Source: 66-474 sp964489055
GTDB taxonomy: Bacteria; Pseudomonadota; Gammaproteobacteria; Xanthomonadales; Rhodanobacteraceae
DNA: 64,000 bases
Direction of reading: 5' to 3'
Assembly: GCA_964489055.1 (NCBI GenBank)
Contig: CAZAXF010000001.1
Location: 1-64,000 of the forward strand
In this document: positions 27,311 to 35,712 of the stretch, in pieces
Position numbering within the stretch: position 1 is the first letter of the stretch
Layout: the number at the start of each line of letters is the position of its first letter
Program-made: the position numbers and the translations under genes
Notes under the pieces: generated by a model
Databases searched by the model: none
The model's input: only the letters and a program-made list of their open reading frames with translations
Told to the model about the DNA's origin: nothing

Positions 27311-28279
27311 TTGACCTACGCCCGCATCCTCGCCACCGGCAGCGCGCTTCCGGAGCGCGTGGTCACCAATGCCGACCTCGAGAAGCTGGTCGACACCAGC
27401 GACGAGTGGATCCGCACGCGCACCGGAATCCGCGAGCGGCGCGTGGCCGCGGACGGCGAAACCACCGGCGACCTCGCCCTGCGCGCTGCCGAACAGGCGC
27501 TTGGTGACGCCGGCGTCAAGGCGTCGGACCTTGACCTGATCGTGCTGGGCACAACCACGCCGGACATCATCTTTCCCTCCACCGCCTGCCTGATCCAGGA
27601 CCGGCTCGGCGCCAACGGCTGCACGGCCTTCGACGTCAACGCCGCGTGCTCGGGATTCGTGTATGCACTGGGCGTGGCCAACAACTTCGTCCGCACGGGG
27701 CAGTCGAAGAAGGCCCTGGTGGTGGGCGCCGAAACCCTCACGCGGATGGTCGACTGGAGCGAGCGCGAGACCTGCGTGCTGTTCGGCGATGGCGCGGGCG
27801 CGGTGGTACTGGAAGCATCCGATGAACCGGGCATTCTTGCGACCTGCCTGCACGCCGACGGCGGCTACAAGGAGCTGCTGTACAACCCGGTCGGCGTGTC
27901 AGCGGGGTTCAAGGATGAAAAAAACCACGGCGTGCGCATCCGCATGAAGGGTCGCGAAGTCTTCAAGTTCGCGGTCAAGACCCTGGACGCGCTGGTGGGC
28001 GAGACGCTGGCCGCGGCCGGCATGCAGGAACCGGAAGTCGACTGGCTGATCCCGCACCAGGCCAACCTGCGCATCATCGAGGCCACCGCGAAGCGCCTCG
28101 GCATGTCGATGGACCGCGTCATCGTCACCGTGGACAGGCACGCCAACACCTCCTCGGGATCGGTGCCGCTGGCGCTGGATGCCGCGGTCCGTTCCGGCAA
28201 GATCCAGCGCGGCCAGAACCTGCTGCTGGAGGCCTTCGGCGGCGGATTCACCTGGGCATCGGCGATGGTGCGGTACTGA
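27311..28279 (+). CDS. fabH: 3-oxoacyl-ACP synthase III FabH
   Basis: FabH starts fatty acid synthesis by condensing acetyl-CoA with malonyl-ACP. The 322-residue protein shows the catalytic triad C113 (NAACSGFVYAL), H249 (LIPHQANLRI) and N279 (DRHANTSSGS). Length is normal. The best start is TTG at 27311, with GGGGAG 7 bp upstream, because homology begins at MTYARILATGSALPE. It opens the fab cluster; plsX, its common upstream neighbour, is absent from this place. Confidence 0.97.
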   Translation: MTYARILATGSALPERVVTNADLEKLVDTSDEWIRTRTGIRERRVAADGETTGDLALRAAEQALGDAGVKASDLDLIVLGTTTPDIIFPSTACLIQDRLGANGCTAFDVNAACSGFVYALGVANNFVRTGQSKKALVVGAETLTRMVDWSERETCVLFGDGAGAVVLEASDEPGILATCLHADGGYKELLYNPVGVSAGFKDEKNHGVRIRMKGREVFKFAVKTLDALVGETLAAAGMQEPEVDWLIPHQANLRIIEATAKRLGMSMDRVIVTVDRHANTSSGSVPLALDAAVRSGKIQRGQNLLLEAFGGGFTWASAMVRY

Positions 28280-28354
28280 CAAGTCCGGCAGGGTGGCCAT
28301 GAAGCTTCGACCGATCGGCACGCGCACACCTTTCATCAAGACATTGCATCCACA

Positions 28355-28414
28355 ATGAACGAGACTTTTCCCAATCGTCCGGCCCCCGCATTCGTGTTTC
28401 CTGCCCAATCGTAG
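28355..28414 (+). pseudogene. Truncated duplicate of the fabD N-terminus
   Basis: Reading from the ATG at 28355 gives MNETFPNRPAPAFVFPAQS and then a TAG stop. The authentic FabD starts MNETSDNSPIPG and reaches LAFVFPGQGSQ, so the fragment covers the same first residues. The stop codon TAG is part of the GTAG head of the REP pair at 28411. The fragment lacks the heptamer units present in the real gene and may show the ancestral N-terminus. It is too short to function but could still be translated. Confidence 0.75.
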
Positions 28415-28462
28415 GGCGGGCACTGCCCGCCGCCCGGGGGCGGCGGACGGTGTCCGCCCTAC
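28411..28462. repeat. REP pair (BIME-like) between fabH and fabD, GTAG heads
   Basis: GTAGGGCGGGCACTGCCCGCC and the inverted GGCGGACGGTGTCCGCCCTAC flank a 10-bp centre. Each arm is itself a hairpin with a GTAG head. It is a different REP sequence family from the pairs at 19589, but has the same architecture. Confidence 0.85.
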
Positions 28463-28556
28463 GGGACCGGTGGCCCGGATCGAAAGGGGAAACGGAACGG
28501 CCGACGCTTCGGGCGACAGGCACCTGCACAATTTTCATCAAGACATTGCATCCACA

Positions 28557-29543
28557 ATGAACGAGACTTCTGACAACAGTCCGATCCCCGGTCCCCGGTC
28601 CCCGGTCCCCACGCTTGCGTTCGTATTTCCCGGCCAGGGGTCGCAGGCGGTCGGCATGCTTGGCGAACTGGCCGGCGAGTTTCCGGAGGTCCGCGCAACG
28701 TTCGACGAGGCGTCCCAGGGTGCCGGTTTCGATCTGTGGACGCTGGCACAGGACGGCCCGGAAGAAGAGCTGGGCAGGACCGAAAAGACCCAGCCCGCAC
28801 TGCTGGCGGCCAGCGTCGCGGTATGGCGCGTGTGGCAGGCGCAGGGCGGGCCGGTGGCGGCGCAGTTGGCCGGGCACAGCCTCGGCGAGTATTCGGCGCT
28901 GGTGTGCGCCGGCGCGCTGCCGTTGCGCGATGCCGCCGCGCTGGTGGCCGAGCGCGGACGCCTGATGCAGGCCGCGGTGCCGGCCGGCGTCGGGTCGATG
29001 GCGGCGGTGCTGGGTGCCGAGGAGGCGACGATCGACGAGGTATGCGCGGAAGTCGCCGGCACCGAAGTGGTCGCCCCGGCCAACTACAACAGCCCCGGGC
29101 AACTGGTGATCGCCGGTCATGCCGGGGCGGTCGACCGGGCTACGCGCCGGCTGGCCGAGCTCGGCGTACGCAAGGTCGTCAAGCTGGCGGTCTCGGTACC
29201 TTCGCACACCCCGCTGATGCGTGAAGCCGCGCAGCAACTGGCGGCCAGGATGGCCGACCTGCCGTGGCAGGTGCCGACCATCCCGGTGCTTCAGAACGCC
29301 GACGCCAAGGCCCACGTCGGGATCGAATTCATCCGCGCCGCGCTGGAGCGCCAGCTCTACATGCCGGTTCTTTGGACCGACACGGTGCAGTCGCTGGTCG
29401 GCAGCGGCGTCACCCACGTCTTCGAGTGCGGCCCCGGCAAGGTGCTGACCGGCCTGTGCCGGCGTATCGACAAGTCGCTTGACGCGCGTCCGCTGGGCAC
29501 CCCCGCGGAACTGCGCGCGGCGCTGGCCGGGGTGCAGGCATGA
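28557..29543 (+). CDS. fabD: Malonyl-CoA:ACP acyltransferase FabD
   Basis: FabD loads malonate onto ACP for fatty acid elongation. The 328-residue protein contains AFVFPGQGSQAVGML at residues 21-35, the nucleophile S108 in GHSLGEYSAL and the PSHTPLM histidine region. Unusually, residues 10-18 (IPGPRSPVP) are encoded by tandem TCCCCGG heptamers. No alternative start codon exists between the repeat and the conserved core, so translation must pass through it. The stop overlaps fabG by 4 bp. A duplicated, broken start lies 202 bp upstream. Confidence 0.95.
   Translation: MNETSDNSPIPGPRSPVPTLAFVFPGQGSQAVGMLGELAGEFPEVRATFDEASQGAGFDLWTLAQDGPEEELGRTEKTQPALLAASVAVWRVWQAQGGPVAAQLAGHSLGEYSALVCAGALPLRDAAALVAERGRLMQAAVPAGVGSMAAVLGAEEATIDEVCAEVAGTEVVAPANYNSPGQLVIAGHAGAVDRATRRLAELGVRKVVKLAVSVPSHTPLMREAAQQLAARMADLPWQVPTIPVLQNADAKAHVGIEFIRAALERQLYMPVLWTDTVQSLVGSGVTHVFECGPGKVLTGLCRRIDKSLDARPLGTPAELRAALAGVQA
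28585..28610 (+). repeat. Heptamer units inside fabD
   Basis: Nearly four copies of TCCCCGG lie in the fabD reading frame. A change of one unit would shift the frame. The upstream duplicate of the fabD start has no such units at the equivalent place. Confidence 0.85.
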
Positions 29544-30283
29544 GCGGCCCGCTGCACGATGAAATCGCGCTGGTCACCGGTGCCTCGCGCGGCATCGGTG
29601 CGGCGATTGCCGACGAGCTCGCGGCGCAGGGCGCGAGGGTGGTCGGCACCGCGACCTCGGAAAACGGTGCGAAGGCGATCACCGCGCGGCTGGGCGCGCG
29701 CGGCGGCGAGGGCCGCGTGCTGGACGTGACCGATGGCGCCGCGGTCGAGGCGCTGGTCGCGGCGATCGTGACCGAACACGGCGGGCTGTCCATCCTGGTC
29801 AACAACGCCGGCATCACCCGCGACCAGTTGCTGATGCGCATGAAGGACGAGGACTGGCAGGCCATCCTGGACACCAATCTCACCTCGGTCTATCGCACCT
29901 CCAAGGCCGTGATGCGCACGATGATGAAGGCACGCCGCGGCCGCATCATCAGCATCGCCTCGGTGGTGGGCGTGACCGGCAATCCCGGCCAGACCAACTA
30001 CGCGGCGGCCAAGGCCGGCATCATCGCGTTCTCGAAGTCGCTGGCGCGCGAGGTCGGCTCGCGCGGCATCACGGTCAATGTGGTGGCGCCGGGCTTCATC
30101 GACACCGACATGACGCGCGCCCTGGCCGACGAGCAGCGCAAGGCGCTGGAAGGCTCGATCGCACTGGGCCACCTGGGCACGCCCGGTGACATCGCGCAGG
30201 CCGTGGCGTTCCTGGCCTCGCCGGCGGCCGCGTACATCACCGGCGAGACGCTGCACGTCAACGGCGGCATGTACATGGCATAA
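29540..30283 (+). CDS. fabG: 3-oxoacyl-ACP reductase FabG
   Basis: FabG reduces 3-oxoacyl-ACP with NADPH in fatty acid elongation. The 247-residue short-chain dehydrogenase has the cofactor motif TGASRGIG at residues 13-20, the NNAG motif at 88-91, and the catalytic residues S141, Y154 and K158 (SIASVVG and NYAAAKAG). The C-terminus ends in the typical ITGETLHVNGGMYM. It overlaps fabD by 4 bp. Confidence 0.97.
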   Translation: MSGPLHDEIALVTGASRGIGAAIADELAAQGARVVGTATSENGAKAITARLGARGGEGRVLDVTDGAAVEALVAAIVTEHGGLSILVNNAGITRDQLLMRMKDEDWQAILDTNLTSVYRTSKAVMRTMMKARRGRIISIASVVGVTGNPGQTNYAAAKAGIIAFSKSLAREVGSRGITVNVVAPGFIDTDMTRALADEQRKALEGSIALGHLGTPGDIAQAVAFLASPAAAYITGETLHVNGGMYMA

Positions 30284-30522
30284 CCCGTGTGCGTTGGACC
30301 GCGGTACGCCAGCGGCCGCCATGGTTCTCTTGAACGGCCGAACCGGGTAATATGGCGACTTTCGTGCCGTGTCGGGCCGGCCTTGCCGGACCTCGGGTCG
30401 GCGCACCGGCCCGCATGGGCCCGGAGAGGATTTTGTACCGTGTGGTCTCCAGGGCGCGCACGGGGAAATGGGGTTCGGGACTTTCCCGGCCTCGAACGCT
30501 TTTTTTCGGGAGGCACTGTCTC
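30284..30522 (+). promoter_or_regulatory. fabG-acpP gap with possible acpP promoter
   Basis: This 239-bp gap has no gene. TAATAT at about 30346 is a good -10 match with only a weak -35 before it. The long, GC-rich leader between this point and acpP could fold but shows no recognised riboswitch. A separate acpP promoter would fit the high ACP demand known for bacteria. Confidence 0.35.
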
Positions 30523-30762
30523 ATGAGCAGCATCGAAGAGCGCGTCAAGAAGATCGTTGTGGATCAGCTGGGGGTCAAGGAGGAAGACGTCACGCCGAAC
30601 GCCTCGTTCGTGGACGACCTGGGCGCCGATTCGCTGGACACGGTGGAACTGGTGATGGCGCTGGAAGAGGAATTCGAAACCGAGATTCCCGACGAGGAAG
30701 CCGAAAAGATCACCACCGTGCAGCAGGCGGTGGACTACATCAAGGCGCACGTCAAATCCTGA
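30523..30762 (+). CDS. acpP: Acyl carrier protein
   Basis: ACP carries the growing acyl chain on a phosphopantetheine arm attached to serine 37 in the GADSLDTVEL motif. The 79-residue acidic protein starts MSSIEERVKKIVVDQLG and ends VQQAVDYIKAHVKS, a standard AcpP. TCGGGAGGCACTGTCTC precedes the ATG, giving a strong ribosome-binding site. The frame is open upstream, but the length and fold fix the start. It lies between fabG and fabF, as usual. Confidence 0.98.
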   Translation: MSSIEERVKKIVVDQLGVKEEDVTPNASFVDDLGADSLDTVELVMALEEEFETEIPDEEAEKITTVQQAVDYIKAHVKS

Positions 30763-30812
30763 ATGCCGGTGTCAGCGCATCCCGCGGGGCTGCGCAGTGC
30801 CATGCGGCAACC

Positions 30813-30848
30813 CGAAAGCTGCGCCTCGCGAGCGCAGCTTTCGCTTTG
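30813..30848 (+). terminator. Hairpin terminator after acpP
   Basis: A perfect 11-bp stem (CGAAAGCTGCG with CGCAGCTTTCG) has a 9-base loop and is followed by CTTTGAT, a weak T-tract. It lies 51 bp after the acpP stop and may partly terminate, giving acpP more transcript than fabF. Confidence 0.55.
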
Positions 30849-31008
30849 ATGGGCCGGTGACAATGCGTGGGCGTATGGGCCAGCCCCCGCGAGGGCGTGG
30901 CGCCGCGGGCGTCCAGCCCGGCCGGCGGCTTCACCGGCATCGCGGCATCACCGCGCCGGTCCGGGCGCAGCGGCCCGCTTCAACCGGATTTTCGAATCGG
31001 GAGCATCC

Positions 31009-32247
31009 ATGAGCAAACGGCGAGTAGTGGTAACCGGCATGGGCCTGGTCTCGCCCGTCGGCAACGACGTGGCGACGGCCTGGAAAAACGTGGTCGAGGG
31101 CGTGAGCGGCATCGGCCCGATCACCCATTTCGACGCCCAGGCGTTCCCCACGCGGATCGCCGGCGAGGTCAAGGGCTTCGACCCCACGGCCTACATTCCG
31201 CCGAAAGACGTCAAGAAGATGGATACCTTCATCCACTACGGCATCGGCGCGGGCACCCAGGCCCTGCGCGATTCGGGACTGGAGGTCGATGAAGCCAACG
31301 CCGCGCGGATCGGCGTGGCGGTGGGCGCGGGCATCGGCGGCATCGCCAGCATCGAGCGCACCTCGATTGCCTACCACGAGGGCGGGCCGCGCAAGATCTC
31401 GCCCTTCTTCGTGCCCAGCTCCATCATCAACATGGTCTCGGGCAACCTGTCGATCATGTACGGGTTGAAGGGCCCGAACATCGCTTGCGTCACCGCCTGC
31501 ACCACGGCCACCCACAACATCGGGCTGGCGATGCGGATGATCCAGTACGGCGACGCCGACGCGATGCTGACCGGCGGCGCCGAGTTTTCTGTCACGCCGA
31601 CCGCGATCGGCGGGTTCTGCTCGGCCAGGGCCATGTCCACCCGCAATGACGAGCCGACCCGTGCCAGCCGGCCGTGGGACAAGGATCGCGACGGCTTCGT
31701 GCTGTCCGACGGTGCCGGCATCCTGGTGCTCGAGGAGTACGAACATGCCAGGGCGCGCGGGGCCACGATCCACGCAGAGATCGTCGGCTTCGGCATGAGT
31801 GGCGACGCCCACCACATCACCGCGCCCAGCGAGGGCGGGGAAGGCGCGTCGCGCTGCATGGAGGCGGCGCTGCACGATGCCGGCGTCAACCCGGACGAGG
31901 TCCAGTACATCAACGCCCACGGAACCTCGACGCCGCTCGGCGACCTTGGCGAGGTGCTTGCCGCGCGGCGCGTGTTCGGCGACCACGCCGACAAGCTGGC
32001 GATGAGCTCCACCAAGTCCACCACCGGCCACCTGCTGGGCGCTGCCGGCGGGGTGGAGGCGATCTTCACGATCCTGGCGATGCGCGACAACGTGCTGCCG
32101 CCGACCACCAACCTCGACGAGCCGGGCGAGGGCTGCGACCTCGACTTCGTGCCCAACACCGCGCGCGAGGGCAGGATCGACGTGGCCCTGTCCAATTCGT
32201 TCGGCTTCGGCGGCACCAACGGAACGCTGCTGTTCAAGCGCGCATGA
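31009..32247 (+). CDS. fabF: 3-oxoacyl-ACP synthase II FabF
   Basis: FabF elongates acyl-ACP with malonyl-ACP and controls temperature-dependent unsaturation in E. coli. The 412-residue protein has the active cysteine C164 in NIACVTACTTATHN and the two histidines in INAHGTSTPLGD and STTGHLLGAAG. Length is normal. A 246-bp gap with a terminator-like hairpin separates it from acpP, so it may have its own promoter. mltG follows 53 bp later. Confidence 0.97.
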   Translation: MSKRRVVVTGMGLVSPVGNDVATAWKNVVEGVSGIGPITHFDAQAFPTRIAGEVKGFDPTAYIPPKDVKKMDTFIHYGIGAGTQALRDSGLEVDEANAARIGVAVGAGIGGIASIERTSIAYHEGGPRKISPFFVPSSIINMVSGNLSIMYGLKGPNIACVTACTTATHNIGLAMRMIQYGDADAMLTGGAEFSVTPTAIGGFCSARAMSTRNDEPTRASRPWDKDRDGFVLSDGAGILVLEEYEHARARGATIHAEIVGFGMSGDAHHITAPSEGGEGASRCMEAALHDAGVNPDEVQYINAHGTSTPLGDLGEVLAARRVFGDHADKLAMSSTKSTTGHLLGAAGGVEAIFTILAMRDNVLPPTTNLDEPGEGCDLDFVPNTAREGRIDVALSNSFGFGGTNGTLLFKRA

Positions 32248-32300
32248 ACGACCCGGCCGCACCGGCCGGGATCGGCGATGCAATGTCTTAGACTGGCCGG

Positions 32301-33374
32301 ATGATCCGAATCCCGACCCCCGCCCCTCCGACGTCGCGTGCGAGGCAATCCGGCAACGCGCTGGTGCGGCTGCTGTTGCTGCTGGTGTTGCTGGCGATCG
32401 TTGCCGTGGTTGCGTGGGCCGGCTATCGTTACCACACATTCACGCATACGCCGCTCACGACCGCCACGCACAGTCCGACGCTGGAAATCGCCCGCGGCGA
32501 AGGCTTCAACGACATCGTGCGGCAGTTGCGCGAAGAGCAACTCACCGACGCGCCGCCCCTGCTGTGGCGGGCGCTGGCCCTGCGCATGGGCGTGACCCGC
32601 AAGCTGCACGCGGGTGAATACGCGCTCGAGCCGGGCATGACGCCCCCGACGCTGTTGCAGAACATGGCCGAAGGCAAGGTGTTGCACCGGCGCGTGACGC
32701 TGGTCGATGGCTGGACCTTCGCGCAGGTCATCGCCGCGCTGGATGCCGCGCCCAAGCTCGACCACACCCCGCGCAAGGCGCTCGAAGACACGTTGATGAA
32801 GCGGGTCGGCAGGACCGGCCCGGGTGCGCTGGAAGGCCAGTTCATGCCCGACACCTACGACTACGTGCGCGGGATGTCCGACCTCGATGTGCTGGAACGC
32901 GCGCACAAGGCGATGCGGCAATACCTTGCGAAGGAGTGGGCCGCGCGCGATCCCTCGATTCCGCTGGAAACCCCTTACCAGGCGCTGATCCTGGCCTCGC
33001 TGGTGGAAAAGGAAACCGCGGTACCGGCCGAACTTCCGAAGATCGCCGGGGTGTTCGAGAGGCGCTTGAAGATCGGCATGAAACTGGATACCGATCCCGC
33101 GGTGATCTACGGCATGGGTGCGAAATATGCAGGCAAGATCCACAAATCCGATCTCGAGGCCGATACTCCCTGGAACACCTACGTGCACGCCGGTCTGCCG
33201 CCCACGCCGATCGCGCTGCCCGGCCGTGCGGCCATCCATGCGGTGATGCATCCGGCCGCGGGCAACGCGTTGTACTTCGTCGCCAAGGGCGATGGCACGC
33301 ACAAGTTCTCCGCGACGCTGGCCGAGCACAACGCCGCCGTGCGCAAATACATTTTCGGAAAGAAGCATCGATGA
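32301..33374 (+). CDS. mltG: Endolytic murein transglycosylase MltG
   Basis: MltG cleaves nascent peptidoglycan strands and is thought to set glycan length. The 357-residue protein has one N-terminal membrane helix (VRLLLLLVLLAIVAVVAWAG, about residues 22-41), a LysM-like module, and the YceG catalytic domain with the glutamate in LILASLVEKETAVP and the conserved TPWNTYVHAGLPPTPI. The short N-terminal cytoplasmic part is Pro/Ala-rich. Its stop overlaps tmk by 4 bp. The fabF-mltG-tmk-holB order is conserved in gammaproteobacteria (pabC, often present, is absent). Confidence 0.95.
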   Translation: MIRIPTPAPPTSRARQSGNALVRLLLLLVLLAIVAVVAWAGYRYHTFTHTPLTTATHSPTLEIARGEGFNDIVRQLREEQLTDAPPLLWRALALRMGVTRKLHAGEYALEPGMTPPTLLQNMAEGKVLHRRVTLVDGWTFAQVIAALDAAPKLDHTPRKALEDTLMKRVGRTGPGALEGQFMPDTYDYVRGMSDLDVLERAHKAMRQYLAKEWAARDPSIPLETPYQALILASLVEKETAVPAELPKIAGVFERRLKIGMKLDTDPAVIYGMGAKYAGKIHKSDLEADTPWNTYVHAGLPPTPIALPGRAAIHAVMHPAAGNALYFVAKGDGTHKFSATLAEHNAAVRKYIFGKKHR

Positions 33375-34006
33375 AGGGCCGGCTGGTCACGCTGGAAGGC
33401 GGCGAAGGCGCGGGCAAGAGCACCCTCGTGGCGGGCCTGCGCGAGCATTTCGTGCAGCGCGGGCTGGATGTCCTCTACACGCGCGAGCCCGGCGGCACAC
33501 CGGCGGGCGAGGCCATCCGGGAACTGGTGCTCGATCCCGCGCACCGCGGCATTGGCGCGGAAACCGAACTGCTGCTGATGTTCGCGGCGCGCGCGCAACT
33601 GGTGCGCGACGTGCTGCGGCCGGCGCTGGAGGCCGGGCGCTGGGTGCTGTGCGACCGCTTCACCGATGCCAGCTACGCCTACCAGGGCGGCGGCCGCGGC
33701 ATCGACGCCGCGCGCATCGCCGAGCTCGAGCGCATCGCCACCGGCGGCCTGGTTCCGGACCTGACGCTGCTGCTGGACCTGCCCGTCGCGCACGGCCGCG
33801 CGCGCGCCAGCCAGCGCGGCGACGCCGACCGCATCGAGGCCGAGCGCGACGAGTTCTTCGAGCGGGTGCGCGCGGTGTACCTTGCCCGTGCCGCGGCCGA
33901 ACCACGGCGCTTCTGCATCATCGATGCCACCCAACCGCCCGAGCGCGTGCTGCAGGAAGCCGCCGCAGCCATCGACGCGCTGGCGGCGCAGGGCGCAGAA
34001 CCATGA
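33371..34006 (+). CDS. tmk: Thymidylate kinase
   Basis: Tmk phosphorylates dTMP to dTDP. The 211-residue protein starts MKGRLVTLEGGEGAGKSTLV with the P-loop at residues 10-17, has the DR(F/Y) motif in LCDRFTDASYAYQGGGRG and the lid region ASQRGDADRIEAERDEFFERV. It overlaps mltG and holB by 4 bp each (ATGA), so the three are translationally coupled. Confidence 0.97.
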   Translation: MKGRLVTLEGGEGAGKSTLVAGLREHFVQRGLDVLYTREPGGTPAGEAIRELVLDPAHRGIGAETELLLMFAARAQLVRDVLRPALEAGRWVLCDRFTDASYAYQGGGRGIDAARIAELERIATGGLVPDLTLLLDLPVAHGRARASQRGDADRIEAERDEFFERVRAVYLARAAAEPRRFCIIDATQPPERVLQEAAAAIDALAAQGAEP

Positions 34007-35007
34007 CCGAGACTGCCGAAAAGCCCGCGCCCGCCATCGATCCGGGCGCGCCGCTGCCGCCGTGGTGCGAGGCGCCGTGGCAGATTCTGGCCACGCGCGC
34101 GGCCAACCACAGCCTGCCGCACGCCCTGTTGCTGGCCGGCCCGGCTGGGCTTGGCAAGCGCGCACTGGCCGAGGCCTTCGTGCGCGCACGCCTTTGCGGC
34201 ACGCCCCGCGAAGGACATGCCTGCGGCGAATGCCGGGCCTGCAAACTGCTGGCGGCAGGCACGCATCCCGACCGCATCCGGGTGACGCTGGAAGAAAATC
34301 CCAATACGCACAGGATGCGCACGGAAATCCTGGTTGCGCAGATCCGCGCGTTGTCGGCGCGACTGGCAATGGCCAGCCAGCTCGACGGCTGGCAGGTCGC
34401 GGTGATCGATCCGGCGGATGCGATGAACACGGCAGCCCAGAACGCACTGCTGAAGACCCTGGAAGAACCTGGCGAGGCCAGCCTGATCGTGCTGATCGCC
34501 GATCATCCCTGGCGGCTGGTGCCGACCATCCGCAGCCGCTGCCAGCGCATCGACTTCGCGCTGCCGGCTACCGACGTCGCGCGCGAGTGGCTGTCCGCGC
34601 GCGGCGTGGAACACGTCGATGCGCTGTTGGCCGCGGCCGGCGGCAACCCCGGCCAGGCCTGGGCATTGGCCGAGTACGGCGGCATGCAGCGGCGCCAGGA
34701 AGTCGCGCGCGACCTGCTGGCGCTGGCGGCGGGCAAGGCCGGCGCGCGCACCATCGGCAAGGCCTGGGCCGGCGATGAACCCGCGCAGCGGCTGGAACAG
34801 GCCGCACGACTGCTGGAAGGCGCACTGCGCGCCCGCGCCGCCGGCACGCGCACCCGCTTCGATCCGGACTGGGAAGACGCCACGCTGCTCACCGCCGCGC
34901 GCCGCGCCGACCGCTTGCGCACGCAGGTCGACGGGCCGCTGCGGACCGACCTGGCACTGTTCGCGTGGCTCGATTCATTGACTGGCGGCGCCGGCAGCGC
35001 GCGCTGA
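34003..35007 (+). CDS. holB: DNA polymerase III delta-prime subunit
   Basis: HolB is the delta-prime part of the clamp loader. The 334-residue protein shows a degenerate P-loop (LLLAGPAGLGKRALAEAF), a zinc-binding cluster (LCGTPREGHACGECRACKLL), AVIDPADAMNTAAQNALLK and the sensor-1/SRC motif TIRSRCQRIDF. It lacks extended Pro-rich linkers. It ends the mltG-tmk-holB coupled unit. In Xanthomonas pilZ follows directly; here a four-gene lipid cassette intervenes. Confidence 0.95.
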   Translation: MTETAEKPAPAIDPGAPLPPWCEAPWQILATRAANHSLPHALLLAGPAGLGKRALAEAFVRARLCGTPREGHACGECRACKLLAAGTHPDRIRVTLEENPNTHRMRTEILVAQIRALSARLAMASQLDGWQVAVIDPADAMNTAAQNALLKTLEEPGEASLIVLIADHPWRLVPTIRSRCQRIDFALPATDVAREWLSARGVEHVDALLAAAGGNPGQAWALAEYGGMQRRQEVARDLLALAAGKAGARTIGKAWAGDEPAQRLEQAARLLEGALRARAAGTRTRFDPDWEDATLLTAARRADRLRTQVDGPLRTDLALFAWLDSLTGGAGSAR

Positions 35008-35078
35008 TACGATCGGCCGCGGGGATTTCCTGCTTCGCACGTCCGTTGCCAGACCGCCCTCCAGGGGACCGCCGATCC

Positions 35079-35690
35079 ATGCCCAGCGTGTACGACATCA
35101 AGCCGCGGTTCCAGGCATTGCTGCGGCCGCTGGTGCGCGGACTGGCCGCCGTCGGCGTGACGGCGAACCAGGTCACGCTGGCCGCGATGGTGGTTTCGGT
35201 GGGCATCGGCGTTGCGGTCGGGTTGCTGGCGGACCATCACCGCTGGATCTGGGGCCTGCTGCCGCTGTGGCTGTTCGTGCGCATGGCGCTGAACGCCATC
35301 GACGGGATGCTGGCGCGCGAGCACGGCCAGGCCTCGAAGCTGGGCGCGGTGCTGAACGAGCTCGGCGACGTCATCGCCGATGCCGGTTTGTACCTGCCGC
35401 TGGCGCTCACGGCGCCGTTCGGACTGTGGCCGCTGGCGGTGTTCGTGCTGCTGGCGGTGCTGACCGAGATGACCGGCGTCGTCGGCGTGCAGATCGGCGC
35501 GTCGCGCCGCTACGACGGGCCGCTGGGCAAGAGCGATCGCGCGCTGGTGTTCGGTGTGCTCGGATTGATGCTGGCGCTCGGCGTACCGTTCGGGCCATGG
35601 CTGGATCGGCTGGTGTGGTTGCTGGCGCTGTTGTGCGCGCTGACGGTCGTCAACCGCGCCCGTCGGGCGCTGGGGGAAGTGCGCGCATGA
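35079..35690 (+). CDS. CDP-alcohol phosphatidyltransferase family protein (YnbA-like)
   Basis: This 203-residue membrane enzyme is expected to transfer a phosphatidyl group from CDP-diacylglycerol to an alcohol. The family signature D-G-x2-A-R-x8-G-x3-D is readable as AIDGMLAREHGQASKLGAVLNELGD, with glutamate at one position where aspartate is common. About five to six hydrophobic segments follow. It is neither a clear PgsA nor a clear PssA. Size and partners recall E. coli YnbA, which is paired with the CdsA-like YnbB. It begins 71 bp after holB; the acceptor alcohol is unknown. Confidence 0.82.
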   Translation: MPSVYDIKPRFQALLRPLVRGLAAVGVTANQVTLAAMVVSVGIGVAVGLLADHHRWIWGLLPLWLFVRMALNAIDGMLAREHGQASKLGAVLNELGDVIADAGLYLPLALTAPFGLWPLAVFVLLAVLTEMTGVVGVQIGASRRYDGPLGKSDRALVFGVLGLMLALGVPFGPWLDRLVWLLALLCALTVVNRARRALGEVRA

Positions 35691-35712
35691 AGCGGGCAGG
35701 ACGGGAGGACGC

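Larger units (their letters stand above)
28304..28505 (+). repeat. Duplicated fabD 5' region, upstream copy
   Basis: The sequence from 28304 is repeated from 28506 with a constant offset of 202 bp. The central 37 bp (28331-28367, matching 28533-28569) are identical and cover the leader and the first codons of fabD; the flanks are diverged. The right part of this copy contains a REP pair. The arrangement looks like a tandem duplication in which the upstream copy lost function. Confidence 0.85.
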
